The notes: a model not told the origin generated them from the letters alone. A stretch of DNA of 10,433 bases from Treponema sp. (GCA_031290005.1 JAITOJ010000002.1:1-10433); one strand, 5' to 3'. Positions 1 through 7,683 are shown, numbered from the stretch's first letter. Numbers and translations are program-made.

Positions 1-441
1 CTGCTCAAGGAAGTCCGCGACCCCGGAACCGGGGAAGTCATCAGCCGGGTGGAACCGGAGATTCTGCACGAATCCAGTATTCCCCAGGAGACCTGGCGTC
101 TGGTGCAGTCCTATATGCGCTACACCGTGACCAACGGTTCCGCCCGGAACACCCTTTCCGCCAACCGTGTGGCCTTCGCAGGCAAAACCGGCACTGGCGA
201 GGTGGCCCAATACACCGACCGCTGGCATTCCTGGTATGTGGCTTACGGTCCCTACGACGCACCGCCGGAAGAGACCGTCGTGGTCTGTGTGCTGGTGGAA
301 GCGGTCAATGTATGGGAATGGTGGGCCACCTATGCCGCAAGCATCATAATGCAGGGGATTTTTACAAACCAAACCTATGACCAGGCATTGGACGCCCTGG
401 GCTATCGGTTCCTGGTGACGCCCCAGGGAAGGCGCGAATAG
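1..441 (+). CDS. mrdA: Penicillin-binding protein 2 (peptidoglycan transpeptidase), C-terminal part only
   Basis: This is the last 146 codons of a PBP2-type D,D-transpeptidase; the frame is open from the first base, so the start lies outside the window. The protein cross-links peptidoglycan in the periplasm during cell elongation and works with the SEDS polymerase RodA. The visible part holds the third penicillin-binding motif, KTGTGE, starting at window codon 62 (nt 184), preceded by FAG and followed by a WYVAYGPY stretch, as expected for the end of a class B PBP transpeptidase domain. The active-site SxxK and SxN motifs would lie upstream of the window. The gene ends with TAG at 439-441, and that final G is the first base of the GTG start of rodA, so the two are translationally coupled. 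Identification as PBP2 rather than PBP3 rests mainly on the adjacent rodA. Confidence 0.9.
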   Translation: MLKEVRDPGTGEVISRVEPEILHESSIPQETWRLVQSYMRYTVTNGSARNTLSANRVAFAGKTGTGEVAQYTDRWHSWYVAYGPYDAPPEETVVVCVLVEAVNVWEWWATYAASIIMQGIFTNQTYDQALDALGYRFLVTPQGRRE

Positions 442-1763
442 TGAAACTCCGGTTTGTTTCCCAATTTGATTATGTCATTTTCTTTGCCGCCCTGCTGCTG
501 ATTATCCTGGGGGTGGCGTTCATTTATTCCTCCGGTGTCGATTCTTCCGGGGTAAGCGTGTCTACGGAATACGTCAGACAGATTGTATTTGCCTGTACGG
601 GACTGCTCCTTCTGGCAGCCGCGGCGTTTGCCGACTTCCGTAAAATCAGCCGCTATGCCCTGTATCTGTATTTTGGGCTGCTGGCAGTTTTGGTCTATAC
701 TTTTCTCTTTGGCAGATACGTGAACGGCGCCAGGAGCTGGCTGGGAATCGGTTCCTTCGGTGTACAGCCTTCAGAATTCGGTAAAGTCATTTTTATCATC
801 TTTCTGGCCCGGCACTTGGAACATTCAAGCCAGTGGCCGCCATTCCGCCGTTTTTTGACCTCCCTGGGAATCATGCTTCTCCCCATGTGTCTTATTCTGC
901 TCCAGCCCGATTTGGGAACCGCCAGCGTGTACCTGCCGGTATTCCTGATTATGTGCTTTATGGCCGGTATCCCGCTCCGCTACATTTTTCTGGTGCTTTT
1001 TGGTGGTATGCTTACCGTGGTGTTCGCCGTGCTGCCCATCTGGGAGTCTGAAATCTACCAAAAGACCTTGGGAATCATCCGGGTTTTCCAGAGCGATAGC
1101 CTTCGGTTGATTGTGATTGCCGCCGGCGGCGCAGTGGCGGTGGTCTCTCTGGTGGGGTTCATACGGTTCAAAAACCGGTACTATTTCTGGCTGGTCTATG
1201 TATTCGGCATCCTCACCTTTGCCCTGGTAGCCTCGAAGGCGGTTAATTATGTATTAAAAGATTACCAGATTAAACGGCTCATCGTGTTTCTGAACCCCGA
1301 CAGCGACCCCTTGGGCGCGGGGTGGAACATCATTCAGTCGAAAATCGCCATTGGTTCCGGGAATTTTTTTGGCCAGGGCTTCCTGCGGGGGACGCAGAGC
1401 CATTACCACTTTCTGCCTCAGCAGAACACGGACTTTATTTTCAGCATTCTTTCCGAAGAATGGGGGTTTATCGGTGGTATGATTGTCTATGCCCTCTATT
1501 TTGTGATTCTAACCCGGATTCTGGCGATTATCAAAAACACACCCCATGTCTTTGGCGCGTATATCGCTTCCGGGATTTTCGGCATGTTTTTCTTTCATTT
1601 TATCGTCAATGTGGGCATGGTGATGGGACTCATGCCCATTACGGGGATTCCTCTGCTCTTCCTGTCCTACGGCGGATCATCCCTCTGGACGGCCATGATC
1701 TGCGTAGGCCTTCTCATGGGAATTTACGCCCGGCGGCTTGAAATTTCCAACATCACCCTGTAA
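441..1763 (+). CDS. rodA: RodA, SEDS-family peptidoglycan glycosyltransferase
   Basis: RodA is a multi-pass inner-membrane enzyme that polymerises lipid II into glycan strands in the elongation complex with PBP2. The 440-residue product is hydrophobic throughout and carries the family hallmarks: GARSWLGIGSFGVQPSEFGK near residue 95, a QPDLGTA motif, DPLGAGWNIIQSKIAIGSG, the FLPQQNTDFIFSILSEEWG loop and the C-terminal PITGIPLLFLSYGGSS. Asp331 in TDFIF aligns with the aspartate considered essential in characterised RodA proteins. It is longer than the roughly 370 residues of E. coli RodA; the excess lies mainly at residues 198-274, which seem to add two membrane segments. The GTG start at 441 is supported by GGGAAGG (426-432), 8 nt upstream. 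It overlaps the PBP2 stop by one base and is followed one base after its stop by the radical SAM gene. Confidence 0.95.
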   Translation: MKLRFVSQFDYVIFFAALLLIILGVAFIYSSGVDSSGVSVSTEYVRQIVFACTGLLLLAAAAFADFRKISRYALYLYFGLLAVLVYTFLFGRYVNGARSWLGIGSFGVQPSEFGKVIFIIFLARHLEHSSQWPPFRRFLTSLGIMLLPMCLILLQPDLGTASVYLPVFLIMCFMAGIPLRYIFLVLFGGMLTVVFAVLPIWESEIYQKTLGIIRVFQSDSLRLIVIAAGGAVAVVSLVGFIRFKNRYYFWLVYVFGILTFALVASKAVNYVLKDYQIKRLIVFLNPDSDPLGAGWNIIQSKIAIGSGNFFGQGFLRGTQSHYHFLPQQNTDFIFSILSEEWGFIGGMIVYALYFVILTRILAIIKNTPHVFGAYIASGIFGMFFFHFIVNVGMVMGLMPITGIPLLFLSYGGSSLWTAMICVGLLMGIYARRLEISNITL

Positions 1764-1764
1764 G

Positions 1765-4296
1765 ATGGCGGGCATGACCCACATTGACCCCCTCGTCGTT
1801 TTCGGTTCTAAACTGAATACCGTGAATCACCCTGCCCGCTATCTGGGGGGCGAATACGGCATTTGCGTCAAATCCGACGAAGAAACCCGGCTCACCTTTG
1901 CCATCGCCTTTCCCGATTTATATGAAATCGCCATGAGCAATTCGGCGGTCAAGATCATCTACAGCGGCCTGAACGCCCTGTCCGGCGTCCGGTGCGAGCG
2001 GGTCTTTGCGCCGGATACGGATTTTGAGGCTCTGCTCAAGGCGGAAAACGTCCCCCTCTATACCCTGGAAAGCGGCATTCCCCTGGATGAAACCGATGTC
2101 ATCGGCTTTTCCCTGGGCTACGAGCTGGGCCTTACGGGAGTATTTCAGATTCTGGAAGCCGGGCGGGTGCCTATTTTGAAGTCAGAGCGAAATGAACAAA
2201 GCCCCCTGGTGATTGCCGGCGGCTGCGGGGTGACCAATCCCATGCCCTTTGTGGACTTTTTTGACGCCATATTTATCGGCGAAGCGGAAGCGGGGCTTTT
2301 TGAGCTGACGAAACAGCTTGCCAGAGCAAAGGAAAGCGGGGCAGGGCGGGGGAGGCTGCTGGAACTGCTTGCATCTCATCCGTCAATTTGGGTGGAAGGG
2401 AAAAAGGCGGCGCGGGCAGTCTGGGCCGCCTTTGGGGCGGAGCCGTCTGTTCCGGCGTTTTTGCCCCAGCCAAACATAAAGCCCGTACAGGACCACGGGG
2501 TGGTGGAAATCATGCGAGGCTGCCCCAACGGATGCCGGTTCTGCCACGCGGGAATTTTTTACCGCCCCCTGCGGGTAAAGCCCATTCCGCAAATTCTTGA
2601 GGAAACGGATGCCCTGGCGGGACAGGGCGGGTACACGGAAATCAGTCTGACCTCCCTTTCCTCCGGAGATTATCCCGGAATCGAGGCCCTGCTCGACGCG
2701 CTGGACGAGAAATACGCGGGGCGAAACATCTCGTTCCAGCTTCCGTCCTTAAAAGTGAACAGCGTTACCTTTCCGGTGTTGGAAAAGATTTCCCGGGTGC
2801 GGAAAAGCGGCCTCACCTTTGCGGTGGAAACCCCGGAAGAAGCCTGGCAGATGGCCCTTAACAAAGAGGTGTACGCGGCGCATTTGGTGGAGCTCATCAT
2901 GGAGGCAAAACGTAAGGGCTGGAGCGGGGCGAAGTTTTATTTTATGATCGGCCTGCCGGTAGCAAAATTGCCGGAGGGCAAAACCGAGGAAGAAAGCATT
3001 GTGGACTTCATGCGCTCCATTCAGGGGAAAACCCGGATTCAGTGCTCCGTGACCGTGGGGCTTTTTGTGCCCAAGCCACACACGCCCTACGAGCGCTGCG
3101 CCCAGCTTTTGCCCGATGAGGCGGCAGCGAAGTTCAATTACATCCGGGACCGGCTTCCCCGAGGGCGGTTCAAAGTCAGCGCTTCCGGCGGCTTTACCGC
3201 ATTGCTGGAAGGCCTTGTTTCGCGGGGCGGACGGGAAGCGGGAAGGCTTTTTCTGGAAGCCTTCCACCGGGGCTGCCGCCTGGACGCCTGGGATGACCGT
3301 ATGCGGGAGCATTTGCCAATATGGCAGTCAATACTGGAGGAAACAGCCTGGGACTGGCGCCCGGTGCTTGCGGAAAAGACAGCCGATGAGCCGCTTCCTT
3401 GGGATACGGTGTCTTTGGGAGTATCAAAAGCCTTTTTGCAACGGGAATGGGAGTGTTCGCTGCAAGGCAGACTCACTCCGCGCTGTTCGCCGGATTGCGC
3501 CGCGCCTTGCGGGGTATGCAGCAAAACCGTTAAAGTCTCTGATATAGAACAAAATTATATACAATCGAATATTCAGCCTCATGATATAAACAAAAATATA
3601 CCAGAAAAACAATCCGATGATGTATATAAAATCATACCAAAAATGAATATTCCCGTATTGTGGCGGTGCGTTTTCAGCTTTTCAAAGAAAAACGGCGGCG
3701 AATTTATCCCGCATCTGGCAATGCGTGAGTTGTTTCAGAAAGCCTTTAACCGAAGCGGTATTCCGGTGCTGTATACCGCCGGATTTAACCCCATTCCACG
3801 GCTGGAATTTACCGGAAATCTGCCCATCGGGATTGTGTCCGGGGACGAAATTGGCTCCTGTGTCATTGATATCAATTATGCGGAAGAACGGTTTGTAACA
3901 CAAATGAATGAATCTTTGCCAAAGGGGCTGCAAATTAATAAGGTATTCATTTTTCCCGTGTCTAACAAACGGAAACGAGAGTCCCTGGCGTCATCGCTCT
4001 GGGGAAGTGAATACGAGGCAAGATTCTACGAAAGCCCAAATGAGGATGTAACCGCGAAGTTAAAAGAAATTACACATAGTTTTGAACAATTAGACGAACA
4101 GACATACCGCGTGGTTATGGCATTTCAATCGGAAAAGCCGTTCCGGGATTTACTTACCGTTTTATGTAATAAGCCATATTATTTGTCGGCGGGTTTGTTA
4201 AAAAAGAAAACCCTGGCGATACTGCCAGATGGGTGTATGGGAACATATTTTGATTTATACCGGATTATCGCTGAAATCAACCAAGACTTAATGTAA
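1765..4296 (+). CDS. Radical SAM protein (TIGR03960-like) fused to a DUF2344/TIGR03936 domain
   Basis: 843 residues from the ATG at 1765. Residues 1 to about 240 look like the N-terminal, B12-binding-like region of the TIGR03960 family (HPARYLGGEY, then FPDLYEIAMSN). The radical SAM core begins at RGCPNGCRFC, with the [4Fe-4S] cysteines C253, C257 and C260 in a CX3CX2C arrangement. A second cysteine cluster, C574, C578, C582 and C585 (ending CGVC), closes this half and may bind metal. Residues 593-627 form a polar, Asn/Ile/Lys-rich linker. From about 628 to the end is a DUF2344 domain (FSFSKKNGG, then HLAMRELFQKAFNRSGIPV, YTAGFNPIPRLEF). In many bacteria the two halves are adjacent separate genes. 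The substrate is unknown to me; a role in RNA or ribosome modification has been guessed from neighbours elsewhere. Start choice: ATG 1765 or 1774 are both plausible without a strong Shine-Dalgarno; a TTG at 1738 would overlap rodA. Confidence 0.88.
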   Translation: MAGMTHIDPLVVFGSKLNTVNHPARYLGGEYGICVKSDEETRLTFAIAFPDLYEIAMSNSAVKIIYSGLNALSGVRCERVFAPDTDFEALLKAENVPLYTLESGIPLDETDVIGFSLGYELGLTGVFQILEAGRVPILKSERNEQSPLVIAGGCGVTNPMPFVDFFDAIFIGEAEAGLFELTKQLARAKESGAGRGRLLELLASHPSIWVEGKKAARAVWAAFGAEPSVPAFLPQPNIKPVQDHGVVEIMRGCPNGCRFCHAGIFYRPLRVKPIPQILEETDALAGQGGYTEISLTSLSSGDYPGIEALLDALDEKYAGRNISFQLPSLKVNSVTFPVLEKISRVRKSGLTFAVETPEEAWQMALNKEVYAAHLVELIMEAKRKGWSGAKFYFMIGLPVAKLPEGKTEEESIVDFMRSIQGKTRIQCSVTVGLFVPKPHTPYERCAQLLPDEAAAKFNYIRDRLPRGRFKVSASGGFTALLEGLVSRGGREAGRLFLEAFHRGCRLDAWDDRMREHLPIWQSILEETAWDWRPVLAEKTADEPLPWDTVSLGVSKAFLQREWECSLQGRLTPRCSPDCAAPCGVCSKTVKVSDIEQNYIQSNIQPHDINKNIPEKQSDDVYKIIPKMNIPVLWRCVFSFSKKNGGEFIPHLAMRELFQKAFNRSGIPVLYTAGFNPIPRLEFTGNLPIGIVSGDEIGSCVIDINYAEERFVTQMNESLPKGLQINKVFIFPVSNKRKRESLASSLWGSEYEARFYESPNEDVTAKLKEITHSFEQLDEQTYRVVMAFQSEKPFRDLLTVLCNKPYYLSAGLLKKKTLAILPDGCMGTYFDLYRIIAEINQDLM

Positions 4297-4420
4297 CATT
4301 TACTTAATTTAACATTTTTTTTCTATTGGTCATAAAACCATATGTTTGTAGACAGAATATACATTATGGGAAGTAATATATACTAAAATAAAAATTATTA
4401 AAGAAATCACCCTACACCAT

Positions 4421-4449
4421 TTGACAAAGTATATGTTTTATTGTATCCT
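4421..4449 (+). promoter_or_regulatory. Sigma70-type promoter of rny
   Basis: TTGACA at 4421-4426 is a perfect -35 hexamer. A 17-nt spacer (4427-4443) leads to TATCCT at 4444-4449 as the -10, 4 of 6 matches to consensus. Transcription would start near 4456, giving a leader of about 35 nt before the rny ATG. The whole gap from 4297 to 4489 is AT-rich and holds no gene. Confidence 0.75.
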
Positions 4450-4476
4450 AAGCAAAGAACATTCCTAATTTTTAAA

Positions 4477-4482
4477 AAGGAG
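4477..4482 (+). promoter_or_regulatory. Shine-Dalgarno site of rny
   Basis: AAGGAG ends 7 nt before the ATG at 4490, which fixes the start of rny and gives the expected short N-terminal membrane anchor. Confidence 0.8.
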
Positions 4483-4489
4483 ACCGATT

Positions 4490-5998
4490 ATGGATTTGTT
4501 ATGGTTTATCGGATTTCCGGCTGCGGGAATTGTTCTTGGATGGACTATTCGCTGGCTATATGCCAGATTTCAACTGTCTGCTTCAGAACAAAAAGCGGAA
4601 CGTATAAAACAGGACGCGGTAAAAGAAGCTGAGGCACAGAAAAAAGGGATTTTGCTTGAGGCAAAAGATCAACTCATTCGGGAACGGAACCAGCAAGAAC
4701 GGGAAAACAGAGAACGCCGCAGTGAATTACAGCGGCAAGAACGCAGACTTTTATTTAAAGAAGAAACCTTGGATAAGCGGGTTGCGGAACTTGCCGCGCG
4801 CGAACAGGATGCGGAAAAGCGCGAGGCAGCCCTTGTTAATGAGGAAGAGCGCTACCGTAAGGAACTGGAGCGTATTTCCGGGTTGACCGCTGAAGAAGCC
4901 AAAGCCCTGATTATTCAGAACTTGGAAAACGATGCCCGCCGGGATGCCGCCGGACTGCTCAAAAAACTGGAGCAGGAAGCCCAGTTGACCGCGGAAAAAA
5001 AGGCGCGGGATATTCTGGTGACCTCCATTCAGCGGATTGCTGCTGAAACAACCGGCGACATTACGGTAACCAGTGTTTCTCTTCCCAGCGATGAGATGAA
5101 AGGCAGGATTATCGGTCGCGAGGGCCGCAATATCCGCACCCTGGAAACCCTCACGGGGGTTGATATTATTATCGACGATACCCCGGAAGCGGTGGTTATT
5201 TCCTGCTTTGACCCGGTACGGAAGGAAATCGCCAAACTCGCCCTTGAGCGGCTGATTACCGACGGGCGCATCCATCCGGCGCGCATTGAAGAAGTGGTAC
5301 AAAAAGTTACCCGCGAGGTTCAGCAGCGCGTTTACGACGAAGGCGAAAAAGCCCTGTTTGATTTGGGTATACACAACATGCCCCCTGACGGTATCCGCGC
5401 CCTCGGTCGGTTGTATTACCGAACCAGTTATGGGCAGAACGTGCTCAATCATTCCCGTGAAGTGGCGATTATCGCCGGAACGCTGGCCGCTGAAATCGGG
5501 GCGAACCGGGAGCTTGCCAAACGCGCTGCCCTGCTCCACGATATCGGCAAGGGCGCTGAAACCGATTCCGACCAGAATCACGCCGAAGTCGGTATGGAAA
5601 TGGCCCGGAAAATCGGCGAGTCCCCGGCAGTTATCAATGCTGTCGGCGCACACCACAATGACATTGAAGCCACTACCCTTGAAGCGGTCATCGTACAAAT
5701 TGCGGATGCCATTTCTGCGGCGCGTCCGGGCGCACGGCGCGATACCGTGGACAACTACGTCAAACGGATTGAAAACCTGGAAAAACTCGCCGAGTCGTTT
5801 CAGGGGGTTGATAAAGCTTACGCAATTCAAGCGGGGCGGGAACTCCGAGTGCTGGTCAACAACGAGAAAATCTCCGACCAGAATGTCAAGTTCCTTGCCC
5901 AAAAAATCGCCAAACAGATTGAAAGCGACCTGCGCTATCCAGGGAGAATAAAAATTACCATGATTCGGGAAACCCGGATTGTGGAATACGCGCGATAA
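4490..5998 (+). CDS. rny: Ribonuclease Y, membrane-anchored endoribonuclease
   Basis: RNase Y begins mRNA decay by endonucleolytic cleavage and sits on the inner face of the membrane. The 502 residues show the full family layout: a hydrophobic N-terminal anchor (about residues 1-25), a long charged coiled coil rich in Glu, Arg, Lys and Gln (about 30-170), a KH RNA-binding domain with GREGRNI at 209-215, and an HD metal-dependent hydrolase domain. Metal-ligand candidates are H321 (in NHSRE), H350-D351 (LLHDIGK), H388-H389 (GAHHND) and D406 (ADAISAARPGAR). The last motif and the following DNYVKRIENLEKLA are strongly diagnostic. Length is close to the roughly 520 residues usual in Firmicutes. 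It has its own promoter and Shine-Dalgarno, so it is probably transcribed separately from the rodA operon, and it is followed directly by a strong stem-loop. Confidence 0.97.
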   Translation: MDLLWFIGFPAAGIVLGWTIRWLYARFQLSASEQKAERIKQDAVKEAEAQKKGILLEAKDQLIRERNQQERENRERRSELQRQERRLLFKEETLDKRVAELAAREQDAEKREAALVNEEERYRKELERISGLTAEEAKALIIQNLENDARRDAAGLLKKLEQEAQLTAEKKARDILVTSIQRIAAETTGDITVTSVSLPSDEMKGRIIGREGRNIRTLETLTGVDIIIDDTPEAVVISCFDPVRKEIAKLALERLITDGRIHPARIEEVVQKVTREVQQRVYDEGEKALFDLGIHNMPPDGIRALGRLYYRTSYGQNVLNHSREVAIIAGTLAAEIGANRELAKRAALLHDIGKGAETDSDQNHAEVGMEMARKIGESPAVINAVGAHHNDIEATTLEAVIVQIADAISAARPGARRDTVDNYVKRIENLEKLAESFQGVDKAYAIQAGRELRVLVNNEKISDQNVKFLAQKIAKQIESDLRYPGRIKITMIRETRIVEYAR

Positions 5999-6031
5999 AA
6001 GACGCGGGAAGGCTTTACCTTCCCGCGTCTT
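5999..6031 (+). terminator. Strong stem-loop directly after rny, possible terminator
   Basis: A perfect 14-bp inverted repeat begins at the base after the rny stop codon: AAGACGCGGGAAGG (5999-6012), a 5-nt loop CTTTA, and its exact complement at 6018-6031. The stem is GC-rich as in intrinsic terminators, but it is followed by CTGCCGATATT rather than a run of T. It may be an inefficient terminator, a stabilising 3' structure, or a partial attenuator before the next gene, whose GTG lies 17 nt beyond it. A T6 run occurs only at 6053-6058. Confidence 0.55.
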
Positions 6032-6048
6032 CTGCCGATATTAGAAAT

Positions 6049-6672
6049 GTGATTTTTTCAAAAAAATTTTGGGCGCTTTTTCCGATTTGTATTATTTTTC
6101 TTTACCGTCTTCTTCCTTTGGGAGCTTATACGGTTATTTACAAAGAAGAATTTTACCGTCTCTATCACGTGCACTACCAGCAGCGCCCTGACGATGTAAT
6201 AGAAAACATTTACTGGCTTGAAAAAGCGGTGAAAGCCGATTTCTGCAATCCCAAATTTGCCTTTGCCAAAATAGAAACCGAAACCGATTGGGAAAAATAT
6301 CGTTCTTTGTTTATGATGCATCTCAGCTTGAAGCTGATTGAGCAGCATCTCAGGCTCGGAAAAACCTGGGATATACAGGCGGCCCATTTTTATGACGCCC
6401 CCTGGAAAGACGCCTATCTGCGTGATCTTGAGACCACTGATAAATGCTACCGTGCGGGTCTGTATTACTGGGAGGAAGCCAAAAAATGGGCGGAACAGGC
6501 TGCGGGCGGTAAATTCCGCTTTCTGGTTCTGACCGGTGTTCAAAACTGGGAAGACGAGCGGGAGCGGATTACAAACGGCAAACTTGATTACGGGAAAATT
6601 ATTACCAGAGAGCTTTCGCGTATTGAAAATCTGAAACAAACATTTCAGAATATGGATGAAAATACCTACTGA
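6049..6672 (+). CDS. Hypothetical protein with N-terminal membrane segment
   Basis: I do not recognise this 207-residue protein. It begins with a short basic stretch (MIFSKK) and one hydrophobic segment (about residues 8-29, FWALFPICIIFLY and following), suggesting a membrane anchor or uncleaved signal with the rest outside the cytoplasm. The remainder is rich in aromatic and charged residues (Tyr, Trp, Lys, Glu), has few cysteines and looks alpha-helical, ending in a polar tail (NLKQTFQNMDENTY). No catalytic motif is visible. Codon use resembles rny and the frame is long and intact, supporting a real gene. The GTG start at 6049 is the best available because it gives a sensible signal region, but no clear Shine-Dalgarno precedes it. 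It follows the rny stem-loop with little room for a promoter, so it may depend on read-through from rny. Confidence 0.75.
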   Translation: MIFSKKFWALFPICIIFLYRLLPLGAYTVIYKEEFYRLYHVHYQQRPDDVIENIYWLEKAVKADFCNPKFAFAKIETETDWEKYRSLFMMHLSLKLIEQHLRLGKTWDIQAAHFYDAPWKDAYLRDLETTDKCYRAGLYYWEEAKKWAEQAAGGKFRFLVLTGVQNWEDERERITNGKLDYGKIITRELSRIENLKQTFQNMDENTY

Positions 6673-6677
6673 AATTA

Positions 6678-6706
6678 TTGACTAATTTTTTTCTTTTTGC
6701 TATACT
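6678..6706 (+). promoter_or_regulatory. Sigma70-type promoter of the tRNA-Leu gene
   Basis: TTGACT (6678-6683, 5 of 6 to the -35 consensus), a 17-nt spacer, and TATACT (6701-6706, 5 of 6 to the -10). Predicted transcription start is near 6713, about 6 nt before the tRNA. The -35 lies just 5 bases after the stop of the preceding gene. Confidence 0.8.
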
Positions 6707-6718
6707 CCTTTTGTTCCT

Positions 6719-6802
6719 GCCCGGATGGTGGAATTGGTAGACACGCTAGTTTCAGGTACTAGAGCTCGAAAGGGTGTGCAAGTTCAAGTCTTGTTCCGGG
6801 CA
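6719..6802 (+). tRNA. tRNA-Leu (anticodon CAG)
   Basis: An 84-nt class II tRNA can be folded by hand. The acceptor stem GCCCGGA (6719-6725) pairs perfectly with TCCGGGC (6795-6801), with discriminator A at 6802. The D-arm contains the typical GGTAGAC. The anticodon stem CTAGT/ACTAG (6746-6750, 6758-6762) encloses loop TTCAGGT, giving anticodon CAG at 6753-6755, which reads the leucine codon CUG. A 15-nt variable region (6763-6777) forms a short arm GCTC/GGGT around a GAAA loop, as expected for Leu. The T-stem GCAAG/CTTGT encloses TTCAAGT. The 3' CCA is not encoded (CAA follows), so it would be added by the nucleotidyltransferase. Confidence 0.96.
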
Positions 6803-6819
6803 CAATCCCTTCACAAAAA

Positions 6820-7656
6820 TTATTCTAACCCAAACAGCGCCACTGCCCTCACCTCGCGGCAACCGGCGTGTTTTAATATTTTTGCGCATATTTCAAGCGT
6901 CGCGCCGGTGGTCCGCACATCGTCCAGAAGAATAACCCGTTTAGGAACCTTTTGCGCACCGCGCTTTGAAAGATAATAGGCGTTCCGGGCGTTTTCGAGA
7001 CGCTGGGCGCTGTCGAGTTTTTTTTGCTGTACCGCAGAACGGCGTTTCAGGAGCCGCATAACCGGCAGACAATAATATCCCTCAAGCCATTTGCACAAAT
7101 CCTCCACCTGGTCCCAGCCTTTTTCAAGAATTTTTCCCGGACGGGGCGGAACCGGCACAATGACCGGGTAATTCCCCGCCCCTTCAGGCAATGCTTCGGC
7201 AATACGCAATTCATTGGTGAGCGCCTGGGCCAGAATATCCGCAAAAAATCGTGAAAACAGCCGGACGCCTCTGGTTTTCCAGAGAAAAACCAATTCCTGC
7301 CGCCACATCTGGTATGAAAAAACCGGAAAACAAAAATCCAGGGAAGCTGTTTTTGCCGCCTCCCCTGCCCCGCCTGTTTCCGGTTTATCCGTTTGTTCCT
7401 TCCGGCATCCCATGCAGACGCCGATTTCAGAAATCAACGGTTTGCCGCAAACGCCGCAACGGCTGACGAAACTTACGTACTGTGTCATTTTTTTACGGCA
7501 GGATGCGCATAACGGTAGCACCCGGCATTTTTTGCCGCAGCAGACGCAGAATTCCGCACCCAAAAGGACGGTCAGCGCGGCATAGAGGAAAAAGCGGAGG
7601 GCATGGGCGGCACGGAGGAAAAACCGCCGGACCGCTAGAAATTTGTTTTTGTCCAT
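6820..7656 (-). CDS. comF: ComF family protein (phosphoribosyltransferase-like, competence-related)
   Basis: 278 residues. ComF proteins are cytoplasmic and required for natural DNA uptake in transformable species, but are also widespread elsewhere with no firm biochemical role. The N-terminal third carries four cysteine pairs (C37/C40, C50/C53, C67/C70, C81/C84), consistent with zinc-binding ribbons. The C-terminal half is a type I PRTase fold with the PRPP-binding motif VILLDDVRTTGATL at 241-254 and the family signature QQKKLDSAQRLENARNAY, preceded by VPVPPRPGKILEKGWDQVEDL. Residues 1-36 are a basic and hydrophobic extension before the first cysteine. The ATG at 7654-7656 lacks a good Shine-Dalgarno. 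It is downstream of the activase on the same strand with a 132-bp gap, and it converges with the tRNA-Leu gene. Confidence 0.92.
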   Translation of the reverse strand: MDKNKFLAVRRFFLRAAHALRFFLYAALTVLLGAEFCVCCGKKCRVLPLCASCRKKMTQYVSFVSRCGVCGKPLISEIGVCMGCRKEQTDKPETGGAGEAAKTASLDFCFPVFSYQMWRQELVFLWKTRGVRLFSRFFADILAQALTNELRIAEALPEGAGNYPVIVPVPPRPGKILEKGWDQVEDLCKWLEGYYCLPVMRLLKRRSAVQQKKLDSAQRLENARNAYYLSKRGAQKVPKRVILLDDVRTTGATLEICAKILKHAGCREVRAVALFGLE

Positions 7657-7683
7657 GCTATTGTTATCGCAAAAAATGTGCTG

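Noticed and set aside
1738..1764. TTG start extending the radical SAM protein by nine residues
   Set aside because: It would overlap the end of rodA by 26 bases, has no Shine-Dalgarno, and family similarity begins later; ATG at 1765 or 1774 is more likely.
2749..3312. A 187-codon open frame on the minus strand
   Set aside because: Antisense shadow of the radical SAM gene, with no domain features or start signals.
4289..4322. Possible terminator: AATGT/ACATT repeats and a T8 run after the radical SAM gene
   Set aside because: The arms are only 5 bp, all A/T-rich and poorly placed relative to the T-run; termination here is plausible but the hairpin is too weak to call.
4375..4384. TATACT at 4379-4384 as an additional rny promoter
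   Set aside because: No -35-like hexamer lies 16-18 nt upstream, while the promoter at 4421-4449 is near-consensus and well placed.
4751..5902. A 383-codon open frame on the minus strand
   Set aside because: It lies wholly inside rny on the opposite strand. rny has all domain motifs, a promoter and a Shine-Dalgarno; the minus-strand product shows no recognisable domain and is Phe/Gly/Asn-rich as expected from antisense of this codon use.
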